A DNA stretch of 16,892 nt, from the NCBI RefSeq assembly GCF_946482535.1, contig NZ_CAMLRU010000037.1:1-16892 (forward strand), in the 5' to 3' direction. The translations under genes and the position numbers were made by a program. The DNA is from an uncultured Flavobacterium sp. GTDB lineage: Bacteria > Bacteroidota > Bacteroidia > Flavobacteriales > Flavobacteriaceae. Numbering within the stretch: position 1 is the stretch's first letter; the number at the start of each line of letters is the position of its first letter. The notes below the pieces were generated by a model that saw nothing but the letters and a program-made list of their open reading frames with translations, made no database searches and had not been told where the DNA came from. Below are positions 1 through 7,884 of this stretch, one piece after another.

Positions 1-252
1 CAAGATTCCCCAAAAAAGGGATCACCGCAGGTAATCCCAAAGAAAGTTTACTTTCCGATTTTTGCAGAAAAATAAAGTAGCCTTTGCAAAGGACTAGGCT
101 TTTATCGCTCAAGATTCCCCAAAAGGGATCACCGCAGGTAATCCCAAAGAAAGTTTACTTTCTGTTTTTTCAGAAAAATAAAGTAGCCTTTGAAAAAGGC
201 TAGGCTTTTATCGTTCAAGATTCCCTAAAAAAGGGATCACCGCAGGTAATCC
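1..252. repeat. Tandem structured intergenic repeat, about 108-bp units
   Basis: Two full units (1-109 and 110-215) and a truncated third (216-252) are laid head to tail, each opening with CAAGATTCCC. The 3' end of the third unit is where the gene-proximal promoter region begins. Each unit has a near-palindrome (18-38, 125-145, 233-252) with arms GGGATCACC and GGTAATCCC around GCA. Read on the minus strand the C/A mismatch becomes a U-G wobble, so the 9-bp stem is fully paired and is followed by 6, 4 and 6 T residues. A second stem, AGCCTTT with AAAGGCT, lies at 79-95 (one bulged A) and 185-201 (perfect). No open reading frame of note crosses the array. Unit length and copy number do not fit CRISPR. 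The array touches the window edge and may be longer. Its function is unknown. Confidence 0.9.
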
Positions 253-259
253 ATTACAT

Positions 260-291
260 TTTGTTTAATCAACTGAAATGATGTACATTCG
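260..291 (+). promoter_or_regulatory. Promoter for the PorT-like barrel gene
   Basis: TTTG at 260-263 and TACATTCG at 284-291 are separated by 20 bases. This resembles the Bacteroidota promoter pattern TTG-N17-23-TAnnTTTG with one mismatch in the -7 element. It lies directly after the last repeat unit and about 26 bases before the ATG at 318. Confidence 0.5.
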
Positions 292-317
292 CCTATAGGA
301 TTTCAAACCTTAGTTTT

Positions 318-1013
318 ATGAGAATCAAACTCCTCATTTCGGTTTTATTGATGACAATGAGCAGTCTTGCACAAGATGTTGCCAAAGATTTTGATGCACC
401 GGATTCCCTTTTCAGAGAAGACCAATTTTACTTGAATTTCACCTACAATACCTTACAGAAAAAACCGGACGGCTTGAAACAGAACAAGCTTTCTCCCGGG
501 CTGTCTTTGGGGTTTTTGCGCGATATGCCTTTGAATAAGAAGCGAACCGTTTCGATAGCAGCCGGATTGGGATATTCCTTAGCGGTATACAATGATAATT
601 TGGGCATTATAGATGTGGGTAATGAAACCACTTATAGCATATTAGACCCTGAGAATATTACTTTTACTAAAAATAAATTGTCTCTGCACTATGCAGACTT
701 ACCGATTGAATTCCGCTGGAGAAATGCCACTCCGGAAAGTCATAAGTTTTGGCGAGTTCATTTGGGGGTAAAAGTAAGTTATCTTTTTTATGACCGTTAC
801 AAACTGGAATCTTCTCAAGGAAATGTTGGGCAAACCAATATAAAAGATTTAAATGATTTACAATACGGGGTATACTTAACAACCGGTTGGAATACTTGGA
901 ATATTTATGCTTATTATGGTCTCAACCCTTTATTCAAATCCTCTGCAAAAATAGACGGGCAAACAATCGACATGAATACGGCTAAGTTTGGTATTATGTT
1001 TTATATTTTATAG
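318..1013 (+). CDS. PorT-like outer-membrane beta-barrel protein
   Basis: This 231-residue protein opens with a signal peptide (residues 1 to about 19: positive start, hydrophobic core, SSLAQ before the likely cleavage site). The mature part is rich in alternating hydrophobic/polar strands with aromatic girdle residues, such as FYLNFTYN, LHYADLPIEFRW and YGVYLTTGWNTWNIYAYYGL, and ends in FGIMFYIL. These features and the length fit the PorT/outer-membrane beta-barrel families of Flavobacteriia. The LHYADLPIEFRW segment resembles the LxxxYxEIPL/DLPIxF signature common in these barrels. The original PorT serves type IX secretion and gliding, but many paralogues do not, so I do not assign that role. 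The gene has its own promoter and converges on the PAP2-like gene with a 6-bp overlap. Confidence 0.75.
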   Translation: MRIKLLISVLLMTMSSLAQDVAKDFDAPDSLFREDQFYLNFTYNTLQKKPDGLKQNKLSPGLSLGFLRDMPLNKKRTVSIAAGLGYSLAVYNDNLGIIDVGNETTYSILDPENITFTKNKLSLHYADLPIEFRWRNATPESHKFWRVHLGVKVSYLFYDRYKLESSQGNVGQTNIKDLNDLQYGVYLTTGWNTWNIYAYYGLNPLFKSSAKIDGQTIDMNTAKFGIMFYIL

Positions 1014-1613
1014 CCAAACATAAAGCAATCCTAATTGCGGCAACAATCCACACAAAAAGCCAATCAACAATTCTTTTTGGGTATGGGCTTTCATAACCAG
1101 TCTTGAGGAAGCGACCAAACCATTTAGAATTACAAAAAAAGCCATCAGATTGATAGTGTTGATTTCGTTTTTAAGGCTGAGACCAAAGATGAAAACAGTC
1201 AAGGCACTGATACCAATCATATGAATACTGGCTTTTATTTTGGCATACAACAGTAAAAAGGCAAAAACTGCACTCATGATTCCACCCAAAAAGAAAAAGT
1301 ACAAAGCCGGAAACCGATCAATAGTAATGCTTTTTTGAATCAAAATAGAAAGCAAAGCGATATGGAGTATTAAGGGGATTTTGCGATGTGAAATATCAGA
1401 AAGCATGATGCTGTCTATTTTTCCAAAGGTTCTCAGTAGGTAAAAAAAAGCAATTGGCAGTAAAAAGGTAATGATGATAATTTGCAAAAACAAAATCAGG
1501 TATTGCGGCAACGTAAAATGCTTATTGTCTAACAACACATAAAAAACAGTCCCTAAAAGCGGAACAAAAATAGGATGGAAGGCATACGAAAAAAAAGGAA
1601 GGAATTTTTTCAA
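1008..1613 (-). CDS. PAP2-like integral membrane protein with divergent motifs, TTG start
   Basis: The protein is 201 residues if it starts at the TTG at 1613-1611 (M/LKKFLPFFSYAFHPIF). The open frame extends to 1751, but that extension is atypical sequence and would overlap the divergent ORF6N gene. A TACATTTG element at 1639-1632 also supports the TTG start. About six hydrophobic segments cover most of the length. Remnants of the phosphatidic-acid-phosphatase signature are visible: HRKIP at 76-80, SIHM at 129-132, and SR-x5-H-x3-E with S170, R171, H177 and E181. In canonical enzymes these are KX6RP, PSGH and SRX5HX3D. It could be a lipid phosphatase-like enzyme of the inner membrane or a non-catalytic relative; the substrate cannot be told. 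It overlaps the upstream barrel gene tail to tail by 6 bp. Confidence 0.65.
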   Translation of the reverse strand: MKKFLPFFSYAFHPIFVPLLGTVFYVLLDNKHFTLPQYLILFLQIIIITFLLPIAFFYLLRTFGKIDSIMLSDISHRKIPLILHIALLSILIQKSITIDRFPALYFFFLGGIMSAVFAFLLLYAKIKASIHMIGISALTVFIFGLSLKNEINTINLMAFFVILNGLVASSRLVMKAHTQKELLIGFLCGLLPQLGLLYVWL

Positions 1614-1631
1614 AGTGTAACTGTTGAACCA

Positions 1632-1639
1632 CAAATGTA
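1632..1639 (-). promoter_or_regulatory. -7 element for the PAP2-like gene
   Basis: On the minus strand this reads TACATTTG, a perfect TAnnTTTG match, ending 18 bases before the TTG codon at 1613. No good TTG -33 box is seen at 17-23 bases; TTTC lies at about the right place. It argues that translation starts at 1613 and not upstream. Confidence 0.45.
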
Positions 1640-1673
1640 AACAATCAAAATTATTTATTTGAAAGAAAATATT

Positions 1674-1681
1674 TATATTTG
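1674..1681 (+). promoter_or_regulatory. -7 element for the ORF6N gene
   Basis: TATATTTG is a perfect TAnnTTTG match, 26 bases before the ATG at 1708. The nearest TTTG upstream (1658-1661) is only 12 bases away, too close for a usual -33 box, so the promoter may be weak or factor-dependent. Confidence 0.4.
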
Positions 1682-1707
1682 ATTCGTTTGAAGTTAAAAA
1701 ACATTTT

Positions 1708-2244
1708 ATGAATGATAAAATTCTAGTGACAGACGAAATTATAAACAGCAAAATTTATGTTGTAAGGCAACAAAAAGTGATGCTGGACAAAGATTTAGCC
1801 GAACTGTACAATGTAGAAACAAAACAGCTAAAACGGCAAGTAAAAAGAAATATCGAAAGATTTCCGGAAGATTTTATGTTTGAATTAACGCAAAACGAGT
1901 ATGAAATTTTAAGGAGCCAAATTGGCACCTTAAAAAGAGGAGAACATTCAAAATATTTTCCCATGGCCTTTACCGAACAAGGAGTAGCCATGTTGTCGAG
2001 TGTCTTGAATAGTCCAACAGCTATAAAAGTAAATATTCAAATTATTCGCGTATTTACTAAAATCAGAGCAGTGCTTTCGGATACTTTAACGCTCAAATCA
2101 GAAATTGAAGAAATCAAAAAGAAACTGACCAATCACAGTAAAAATATTGAACTCGTTTTTAATTATCTGGACGAGTTAATTGATAAAAAAGAGAATGAAA
2201 AGCCCAGAAAAGCAATAGGCTACAAGCAAAAAAGTAATCCCTAA
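1708..2244 (+). CDS. ORF6N domain-containing DNA-binding protein
   Basis: This 178-residue protein carries an ORF6N domain at about residues 8-95. The recognisable stretches are IINSKIYVVRQQKVMLDKDLAELYNVETKQLKRQVKRN, RFPEDFMFELT and FPMAFTEQGVAMLSSVLNS. The C-terminal part (about 110-160) is predicted coiled coil, followed by a basic tail. ORF6N is related to the KilA-N/Bro family of phage and DNA-virus DNA-binding domains. Chromosomal single-copy versions are widespread in Bacteroidota with no known role. No phage gene lies nearby, so this is either a domesticated relic or a small accessory insertion between conserved genes. It converges on rpoN with a 4-bp overlap of the stop codons. A regulatory role in DNA binding is inferred from the domain only. 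Confidence 0.85.
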   Translation: MNDKILVTDEIINSKIYVVRQQKVMLDKDLAELYNVETKQLKRQVKRNIERFPEDFMFELTQNEYEILRSQIGTLKRGEHSKYFPMAFTEQGVAMLSSVLNSPTAIKVNIQIIRVFTKIRAVLSDTLTLKSEIEEIKKKLTNHSKNIELVFNYLDELIDKKENEKPRKAIGYKQKSNP

Positions 2245-3707
2245 ATTTTCTTCCTCATTCTCGCCACCGGAATGTCTAATAATTCTCGGTATTTAGCAAT
2301 CGTTCTTCGGGCAATCGGATAGCCTTTTTCCTTTAAAATATCCGCCAACTGATCATCCGGAAGCGGTTTGGTTTTGTCTTCTTCTTCGATGACAGTCTTC
2401 AGAATTTTTTTGATTTCCAAAGTAGAAACATCTTCACCTTGGTCGTTTTTCATCGCTTCCGAAAAGAATTCTTTAATCAATTTAGTGCCATAAGGCGTGT
2501 CGACATATTTACTGTTCGCCACACGAGAAACCGTAGAAATATCCAATCCAACCATATCAGCTATGTCTTTCAAAATCATCGGTTTGAGTTTGGTTTCTTC
2601 GCCGTCTAAAAAGTATTCCTGTTGAAAATGCATGATAGCATTCATCGTCACAAAAAGTGTTTCCTGACGTTGGCGAATCGCATCAATAAACCATTTGGCA
2701 GAATCTAATTTTTGTTTGATAAACTGCACCGCATCTTTCTGTTGGTGTGATTTGTCACGCGAGTCTTTATAGGTCTGCAACATTTCCTGATAATCTTTGG
2801 AAACATGCAATGTTGGCGCATTTCTGCCGTTTAAAGTCAGTTCCAATTCTCCGTCTACAATTCGAATAGCAAAATCGGGCACAATTTGTTCTACCACACG
2901 ACTACTGCTGTCAAAAGAACCGCCCGGTTTTGGGTTAAGTTTTTCAATTTCTTCAATAGCTTTCTTTAAGCGGTCTTGGGTAATTTCGTATTTCTGAAGT
3001 AACTTTTCGTAGTGTTTTTTAGTGAAGGCATCAAATTGATTTTCGATGATATCAATCGCCAATTCGACATATTCTGTAGGTGTTTTGTGCTTTAATTGCA
3101 ACAACAAACATTCTTGCAAGTCACGCGCGCCAACGCCGGCCGGTTCCAATTCGTGGATGATGTGAAGGATTTTTTCCACCACTTTTTCATCGGTATAAAT
3201 GCCTTGGGTAAAGGCCATGTCATCGACCATATCAGGAATACTTCTTCGCAAATAACCGTCATCATCGATACTTCCAACCAAAAACTCGGCAATCTCACGT
3301 TGCTCATCCGTTAGGATAAAAGTATTTAACTGATTGATTAAATCCTGATGAAAACTCACCGGTGCCGCAAAGGGCATTTCGCGGTCGTCATCGTCGTCGC
3401 TGTAGTTGTTGGCTTGTAATTTATATTCAGGTGTTTCGTCGTCGCTTAAATATTCGTCGATGTTGATTTCGTCTGCTTCAATGCTGTCATTGTCATCAAA
3501 TTCGTCGTAATCGTCATTGTTGTCAAACTCATCTTTCTCATACAATTCTTCCTCGTCTTTACCGCTTTCCAAAGCCGGATTTTCGACCAATTCCTCTTTC
3601 AACCTTTGTTCAAAAGCTTGCGTAGGCAACTGAATTAACTTCATCAGCTGAATTTGCTGTGGAGATAATTTTTGAGAGAGTTTGAGATTTAGAAATTGTT
3701 TTAACAT
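2241..3707 (-). CDS. rpoN: RNA polymerase sigma-54 factor
   Basis: The protein (488 residues) replaces the housekeeping sigma on RNA polymerase and recognises -24/-12 promoters, which open only with an AAA+ enhancer-binding activator. Region I is the glutamine/leucine-rich segment at about 3-48 (LSQKLSPQQIQLMKLIQLP), which contacts the activator and fork DNA. Region II (51-110) is extremely acidic, with 30 of 60 residues Asp or Glu. The core-binding part follows to about residue 330. A helix-turn-helix near 385-410 contains DISTVSRVANSKYVDTPYG. The RpoN box, ARRTIAKYRE, is at 466-475 and reads the -24 element. It lies 97 bp downstream of asnS on the same strand. No TAnnTTTG is seen in that spacer, so read-through from asnS is plausible. 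No enhancer-binding protein gene is in the window. Confidence 0.97.
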   Translation of the reverse strand: MLKQFLNLKLSQKLSPQQIQLMKLIQLPTQAFEQRLKEELVENPALESGKDEEELYEKDEFDNNDDYDEFDDNDSIEADEINIDEYLSDDETPEYKLQANNYSDDDDDREMPFAAPVSFHQDLINQLNTFILTDEQREIAEFLVGSIDDDGYLRRSIPDMVDDMAFTQGIYTDEKVVEKILHIIHELEPAGVGARDLQECLLLQLKHKTPTEYVELAIDIIENQFDAFTKKHYEKLLQKYEITQDRLKKAIEEIEKLNPKPGGSFDSSSRVVEQIVPDFAIRIVDGELELTLNGRNAPTLHVSKDYQEMLQTYKDSRDKSHQQKDAVQFIKQKLDSAKWFIDAIRQRQETLFVTMNAIMHFQQEYFLDGEETKLKPMILKDIADMVGLDISTVSRVANSKYVDTPYGTKLIKEFFSEAMKNDQGEDVSTLEIKKILKTVIEEEDKTKPLPDDQLADILKEKGYPIARRTIAKYRELLDIPVARMRKKI

Positions 3708-3804
3708 TTGTAATTGTTTAAAAAAGTTTAAAAGTTTAAATGGTTTAATGTTGTTGGTTAATTATTTTAAACCAAATTAAACCACGTTGAACAATATTAA
3801 ACCA
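3708..3804. repeat. AT-rich spacer with TTTAAA tract and nested inverted repeat
   Basis: The asnS-rpoN spacer contains four TTTAA words in quick succession at about 3718-3749. It also holds a 17-bp inverted repeat, 3739-3755 against 3790-3806, in which 16 positions are complementary and one is G against T (A-C in the minus-strand transcript). The right arm runs into the asnS stop codon. Inside the 34-base loop a second imperfect pair (3755-3763 with 3775-3784, one bulge) nests. A minus-strand transcript would fold into a long AU-rich hairpin between the two genes. It has no U-tract like that of the frr terminator. Its role may be attenuation, RNA processing or nothing. Confidence 0.75.
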
Positions 3805-5250
3805 TTAAAATTCTGCATTTTGCGGCGTTCTCGGGAACGGAATTACGTCTCTGATATTGGTCATTCCCGTTACGAAAAGCACCAATCTTTCAAATCCTAA
3901 TCCGAATCCGGAGTGTACAGCCGAACCAAATCGACGTGTGTCTAAGTACCACCACAATTCTTCTTCATCGATACCGATGGCTTTCATTTTTTCGACTAAC
4001 ACATCGTAGCGCTCTTCTCTTTGCGAACCGCCAACGATTTCCCCAATGCCCGGGAATAAAATATCCATCGCGCGAACGGTTTCTTTACCCGGTTCGGTAT
4101 TGTCATTCAAACGCATGTAGAAGGCTTTGATTTTTGCCGGATAATCAAATAGAATTACCGGACATTTGAAATGTTTTTCCACCAAGAAACGTTCGTGTTC
4201 CGATTGTAAATCGGCACCCCATTCTTCGATTAAATATTGGAATTTCTTCTTTTTATTCGGAGTAGAATCTCTTAAAATATCGATGGCCTCTGTATAAGAA
4301 ACGCGTTTGAAATCATTGTTCAATACGAAGTTCAATTTCTCTAACAAAGCCATTTCGCTGCGTTCTGCTTGTGGTTTTTGTTTTTCCTCGTCTAATAATC
4401 TTCCTTCTAAGAATTTCAAATCATCGGCACATCTTTCTACGGCATAGTTGATTACAAATTTGATGAAGTCTTCTGCCAAATCCATGTTGTCAACCAAATC
4501 ATTGAACGCTACTTCCGGCTCAATCATCCAAAACTCGGCTAAGTGACGAGAAGTATTCGAATTTTCCGCACGGAAGGTTGGTCCGAAAGTATAAATCTGG
4601 CCTAAAGCCATCGCAAAAGTTTCGCCTTCCAATTGTCCGGAAACGGTAAGGTTGGTATGTTTTCCGAAGAAATCTTTTTTGTAATCAATTCGTCCGTCTT
4701 CGGTTCTTGGCAGACTGTCGAGCGGCAAAGAAGTCACTTGGAACATTTCGCCCGCGCCTTCTGCATCGGCACCGGTAATTACAGGTGTATTTACGTAAAC
4801 AAATCCTCTTTCCTGAAAATAAGTATGCACGGCATGAGCCAAAACCGAACGCACACGCATAATCGCTCCGAACGCATTGGTTCTAACACGCAAATGCGCA
4901 TTTTCTCTTAAAAATTCCAAAGAGTGTTTCTTGGGTTGCATTGGGAATTTCTCCGCATCACAATCACCAAGGATTTCCAATTGGGCTACTTGGATTTCAT
5001 ATTTTTGTCCGGCGCCTTGGCTTTCTACCAATTTCCCGGTCAAAGCCACAGCCGTTCCGGTATTGATTCTTTTTAATGTTTCTTCCGGGGTGTTTTCAAA
5101 ATCGACTACACATTGCAAATTATGAATAGTTGAACCATCGTTCAACGCGATAAATTGATTGTTTCTAAAAGTTCTTACCCAACCTTTTACGGTTACTTCA
5201 TAGTTCGTTTGCTCGCTGCTCAGTAAGTCTTTAACTTTTGAATGTTTCAT
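3805..5250 (-). CDS. asnS: Asparaginyl-tRNA synthetase
   Basis: This class IIb aminoacyl-tRNA synthetase charges tRNA-Asn with asparagine using ATP. The N-terminal OB fold (about 12-100, starting [25 protein letters not shown]) binds the anticodon. The catalytic core shows motif 2 as [21 protein letters not shown] (236-256) and motif 3 as GFGLGFERL (448-456). The HLAEFWM wording and the insertion around residues 175-210 ([22 protein letters not shown]) fit asparaginyl rather than aspartyl enzymes. The length, 481 residues, is normal for bacteria. A promoter -7 element sits at 5310-5303, immediately after the stop of the exporter gene, leaving a leader of roughly 45 bases. rpoN follows on the same strand. 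Confidence 0.98.
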   Translation of the reverse strand: MKHSKVKDLLSSEQTNYEVTVKGWVRTFRNNQFIALNDGSTIHNLQCVVDFENTPEETLKRINTGTAVALTGKLVESQGAGQKYEIQVAQLEILGDCDAEKFPMQPKKHSLEFLRENAHLRVRTNAFGAIMRVRSVLAHAVHTYFQERGFVYVNTPVITGADAEGAGEMFQVTSLPLDSLPRTEDGRIDYKKDFFGKHTNLTVSGQLEGETFAMALGQIYTFGPTFRAENSNTSRHLAEFWMIEPEVAFNDLVDNMDLAEDFIKFVINYAVERCADDLKFLEGRLLDEEKQKPQAERSEMALLEKLNFVLNNDFKRVSYTEAIDILRDSTPNKKKKFQYLIEEWGADLQSEHERFLVEKHFKCPVILFDYPAKIKAFYMRLNDNTEPGKETVRAMDILFPGIGEIVGGSQREERYDVLVEKMKAIGIDEEELWWYLDTRRFGSAVHSGFGLGFERLVLFVTGMTNIRDVIPFPRTPQNAEF

Positions 5251-5302
5251 TTAAATATCAGATATTAAATTGTAAATAATCAGATTTTATATAATCTAAA
5301 CG

Positions 5303-5310
5303 CAAATATA
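5303..5310 (-). promoter_or_regulatory. -7 element for asnS
   Basis: On the minus strand this reads TATATTTG, a perfect TAnnTTTG match located two bases past the stop codon of the exporter gene. The following leader has a short palindrome, AGATT...AATCT, at 5283-5298 and a second, ATATC-A-GATAT, near 5255-5265. No clear -33 TTG box is seen. Confidence 0.5.
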
Positions 5311-5312
5311 AA

Positions 5313-7733
5313 TTATTTATTGTTTTTTTCTAACTCGTCGATTTCTTCATCGGTATGTTCTAAGATGTCGATAGTAGGTTCAGGCAATTCTTGTTGGTTG
5401 GCCAAAGTTTTGTTTAGCGAGAGCACTAAAGACGGCAACAAAACCAAATTCGATAACATCCCGAAAGAAAGGGTCAAAGCCACCAATCCGCCGAGCGCCA
5501 CGGTTCCGCCAAAACTCGACAACATAAATACCGAGAATCCGCAGAACAAGACTATCGAAGTGTAGAACATACTGATTCCGGCATCGTCAAAAGTGGCAAA
5601 TACCGATTTCTTTATTTTCCAATCGTTGCGCGACAATTCCAATCGGTATTGTGCTAAGAAACGCAAAGTGTCATCGACCGACATACCGAAAGCAATTCCG
5701 AATACTAATAAAGTCGACGGTTTCAAAGGAATGCCCAAAAAGCCCATCAATCCTGCGGTCATTAACAAAGGCAGTAAATTCGGTATAATCGAAACCAACA
5801 CCATTTTAAACGAACGGAACATGATGGCTACCAATCCGCCGGTTAGGAAGAAGGCAAACAGTAATGATGACAGCAAGTTGTCTAACAAATATTTCGTTCC
5901 TTTTTGGAACACCGATGGCTTTCCGGTGATGATAACTTCGTAGCGTTCTGAAGGGAAAAGTTTGTCCACTTTATTGCGAATATGCGCTTCAATAGCTTCC
6001 ATTCTCTCACCGTTTTCGTCTTTGATGAAAGTGGTCATTCTCGCTACGCTTCCATCCGAAGAAATATAACTTTTCAGCTGGTTGTCTTTTGATTTTTTGA
6101 GGGAATTTTTGATATAAGGCAATAAAAACATCTCCTCATTAGGCGAAGGCAAGACATAAAAATCGGGATTGCCGTTGTAATAAGCTTGGTTAAAACTTTT
6201 AGCAATGTTTACTATAGACAGCGGTTTGGAAAGCTCAGGAATATCCATGATAGTTTGTTCCAAATCTTCCATTCTTCTCAAGGTGGTGAGTTTCATGGCG
6301 CCGTTTTTCTTTTTGGTATCAATCATGATTTCCAAAGGCATTACGCCGTCGAATTCTTTTTCAAAGAAACGAATGTCATCATAAAAAGCCGTATTCTTAG
6401 GCATGTCTTCAATGATGCTACCCGAAACTTTAATTTTGCCGATTCCGATAATCCCGAAAACCAATAAGCAAATCGAAGTAATGTAAACTCCCAAACGATT
6501 GTATTTTACGGTGCGGATTATCCATTGTAAAAAAGAGGTCAGCGATTCTCTTTCTAAATGCCCTAAATGTCTTGGTATTGGCGAAGGAATATAACTGAAG
6601 AATATAGGAATCAGCAATAGACTTAGTGTGTAAATCGCCAAGATGTTAATCGTGGTTACCACTCCAAATTCTCTCAGCAAAACATTATTCGTAGCAATAA
6701 AAGTGGCAAAACCAACCGCAGTGGTGATATTGGTCATTAAAGTGGCCGTTCCGGTTTTGGTGATTACACGTTGTAAAGCTTTCGCTTTATTGGAATGCTT
6801 GTGGTATTCCTGATGGTATTTGTTGATAAAGAAAATACAATTCGGGATGCCGATTACGATGACTAAGGTTGGCACCAATGCGGTTAAAACTGTGATTTCA
6901 TAACCCAAAGCACCCATGATTCCGAAAGACCACATAACGCCGATAATCACCACAATTAAAGAAATCATCGTGGCGCGGAACGAACGGAAAAAATAGAAGA
7001 AAATCAGCGAAGTAATCAGTAAAGCCGCACCAATAAACAAACCGATTTCGTCAATAATCGTTTTGGCATTCAACGTTCGAATGTATGGCATGCCCGAAGT
7101 GTGAAGATCAATGTTGGTGGCTTTTTTAAATTTTTCTATGGCCGGAATTAAATCGTTTAAGACATAATCTTTACGGGCTTTGGTATTGACAATTTTTTTG
7201 TCGAGGTAAATGGCAGAGCGAATCGCACCGGTTTTTTTGTTGTACAACAAGCCTTCATAAAACGGAAGTTTGGTAAACAATTCGGTTTGGATTTGCTTTA
7301 AATAGGATTCACTTTGCGTTTTGCTTTCGTCCACCAAAGGCTTTAGCTCAAAAGTTTCCAGAGAATCATTTTTGGTCAGCTTCTGCAAATTATCAACCGA
7401 AACTACCAAAGTAACTTCTTTGTGCGATTTAATTTCGGCCATCAAATCGCGCCATGCTTTATAAACTTTAGGAGAAAATAATTGGTTGTCTTTAGTAGCT
7501 ATGACAATCAGATTGCCTTCTTCGCCAAAATGATCCAGAAACTTGTTATAGTCAACATTGACTTTGTCATCAGCCGGAATTAAGTTGGCTTCGGTTTGGG
7601 TAAATCGGATGTTTTTCCATTGAAAAGCTAACAGTATCGTAATTAAAATGATGCAGCCCAAAATGACAATCCTGCTTCTCAAAATAATTCGGGCAATTAA
7701 TTCCCAAAAGCCAATACCTAACAACTTTTTCAT
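5313..7733 (-). CDS. RND/MMPL-family exporter
   Basis: The protein is a large inner-membrane transporter of the RND superfamily, 806 residues from the ATG at 7733 (MKKLLGIGFWELIARIILRSR). A further ATG at 7754 is in frame, but it lies inside the TACCTTTG promoter element, so 7733 is preferred. The protein has the duplicated RND plan: one transmembrane helix at about 20-38, a periplasmic domain (about 45-215), five helices (about 220-370), a helix near 410, a second periplasmic domain (about 440-610), and a last helical bundle (about 620-775). It ends in an acidic cytoplasmic tail (HTDEEIDELEKNNK). GIAFGMSVDDTLRFLAQYRLE in the second bundle is typical of MMPL domains, with the paired acids suited to proton coupling. 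The substrate is not visible; relatives move lipids or hopanoids. There is no adjacent membrane-fusion or TolC-like gene, so it probably acts alone. Confidence 0.85.
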   Translation of the reverse strand: MKKLLGIGFWELIARIILRSRIVILGCIILITILLAFQWKNIRFTQTEANLIPADDKVNVDYNKFLDHFGEEGNLIVIATKDNQLFSPKVYKAWRDLMAEIKSHKEVTLVVSVDNLQKLTKNDSLETFELKPLVDESKTQSESYLKQIQTELFTKLPFYEGLLYNKKTGAIRSAIYLDKKIVNTKARKDYVLNDLIPAIEKFKKATNIDLHTSGMPYIRTLNAKTIIDEIGLFIGAALLITSLIFFYFFRSFRATMISLIVVIIGVMWSFGIMGALGYEITVLTALVPTLVIVIGIPNCIFFINKYHQEYHKHSNKAKALQRVITKTGTATLMTNITTAVGFATFIATNNVLLREFGVVTTINILAIYTLSLLLIPIFFSYIPSPIPRHLGHLERESLTSFLQWIIRTVKYNRLGVYITSICLLVFGIIGIGKIKVSGSIIEDMPKNTAFYDDIRFFEKEFDGVMPLEIMIDTKKKNGAMKLTTLRRMEDLEQTIMDIPELSKPLSIVNIAKSFNQAYYNGNPDFYVLPSPNEEMFLLPYIKNSLKKSKDNQLKSYISSDGSVARMTTFIKDENGERMEAIEAHIRNKVDKLFPSERYEVIITGKPSVFQKGTKYLLDNLLSSLLFAFFLTGGLVAIMFRSFKMVLVSIIPNLLPLLMTAGLMGFLGIPLKPSTLLVFGIAFGMSVDDTLRFLAQYRLELSRNDWKIKKSVFATFDDAGISMFYTSIVLFCGFSVFMLSSFGGTVALGGLVALTLSFGMLSNLVLLPSLVLSLNKTLANQQELPEPTIDILEHTDEEIDELEKNNK

Positions 7734-7751
7734 AAAACCTAAAATGGGTTG

Positions 7752-7759
7752 CAAAGGTA
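7752..7759 (-). promoter_or_regulatory. -7 element for the RND/MMPL exporter
   Basis: On the minus strand this reads TACCTTTG, matching TAnnTTTG, 18 bases before the ATG at 7733. It overlaps the alternative ATG at 7754, which would then be upstream of the transcript start. Confidence 0.5.
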
Positions 7760-7884
7760 ATCAAAACCTTAAAAAATTCAGGAGTATTTCTGCAAAGATT
7801 TACTTAATTTAACATCGATTTAGCAATGAATTTTAAATAATTGTTATTAGCCGAAAAAAACAAAAAAAATAGCGCAGTTTTTAG

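Noticed and set aside
1..252. CRISPR array
   Set aside because: The repeated unit is about 108 bp and nearly all of it is conserved; there are no short repeats with unique spacers and no cas genes.
1614..1751. N-terminal extension of the PAP2-like gene up to an ATG-initiated start at 1751
   Set aside because: The extra residues look like translated intergenic DNA, overlap the divergent ORF6N gene and lie upstream of a good -7 element.
3739..3806. Intrinsic terminator after asnS
   Set aside because: The hairpin is long but AT-rich, and the U-tract expected of a terminator like that of frr is absent; a structural or regulatory role is left open instead.
4633..4911. Plus-strand open frame inside asnS
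   Set aside because: It is antisense to a highly conserved gene, with no domain or promoter support.
7734..7754. Upstream ATG of the RND/MMPL exporter
   Set aside because: It falls inside the TACCTTTG promoter element, and MKKLLGIGFWELIARIILR at 7733 is a natural start.
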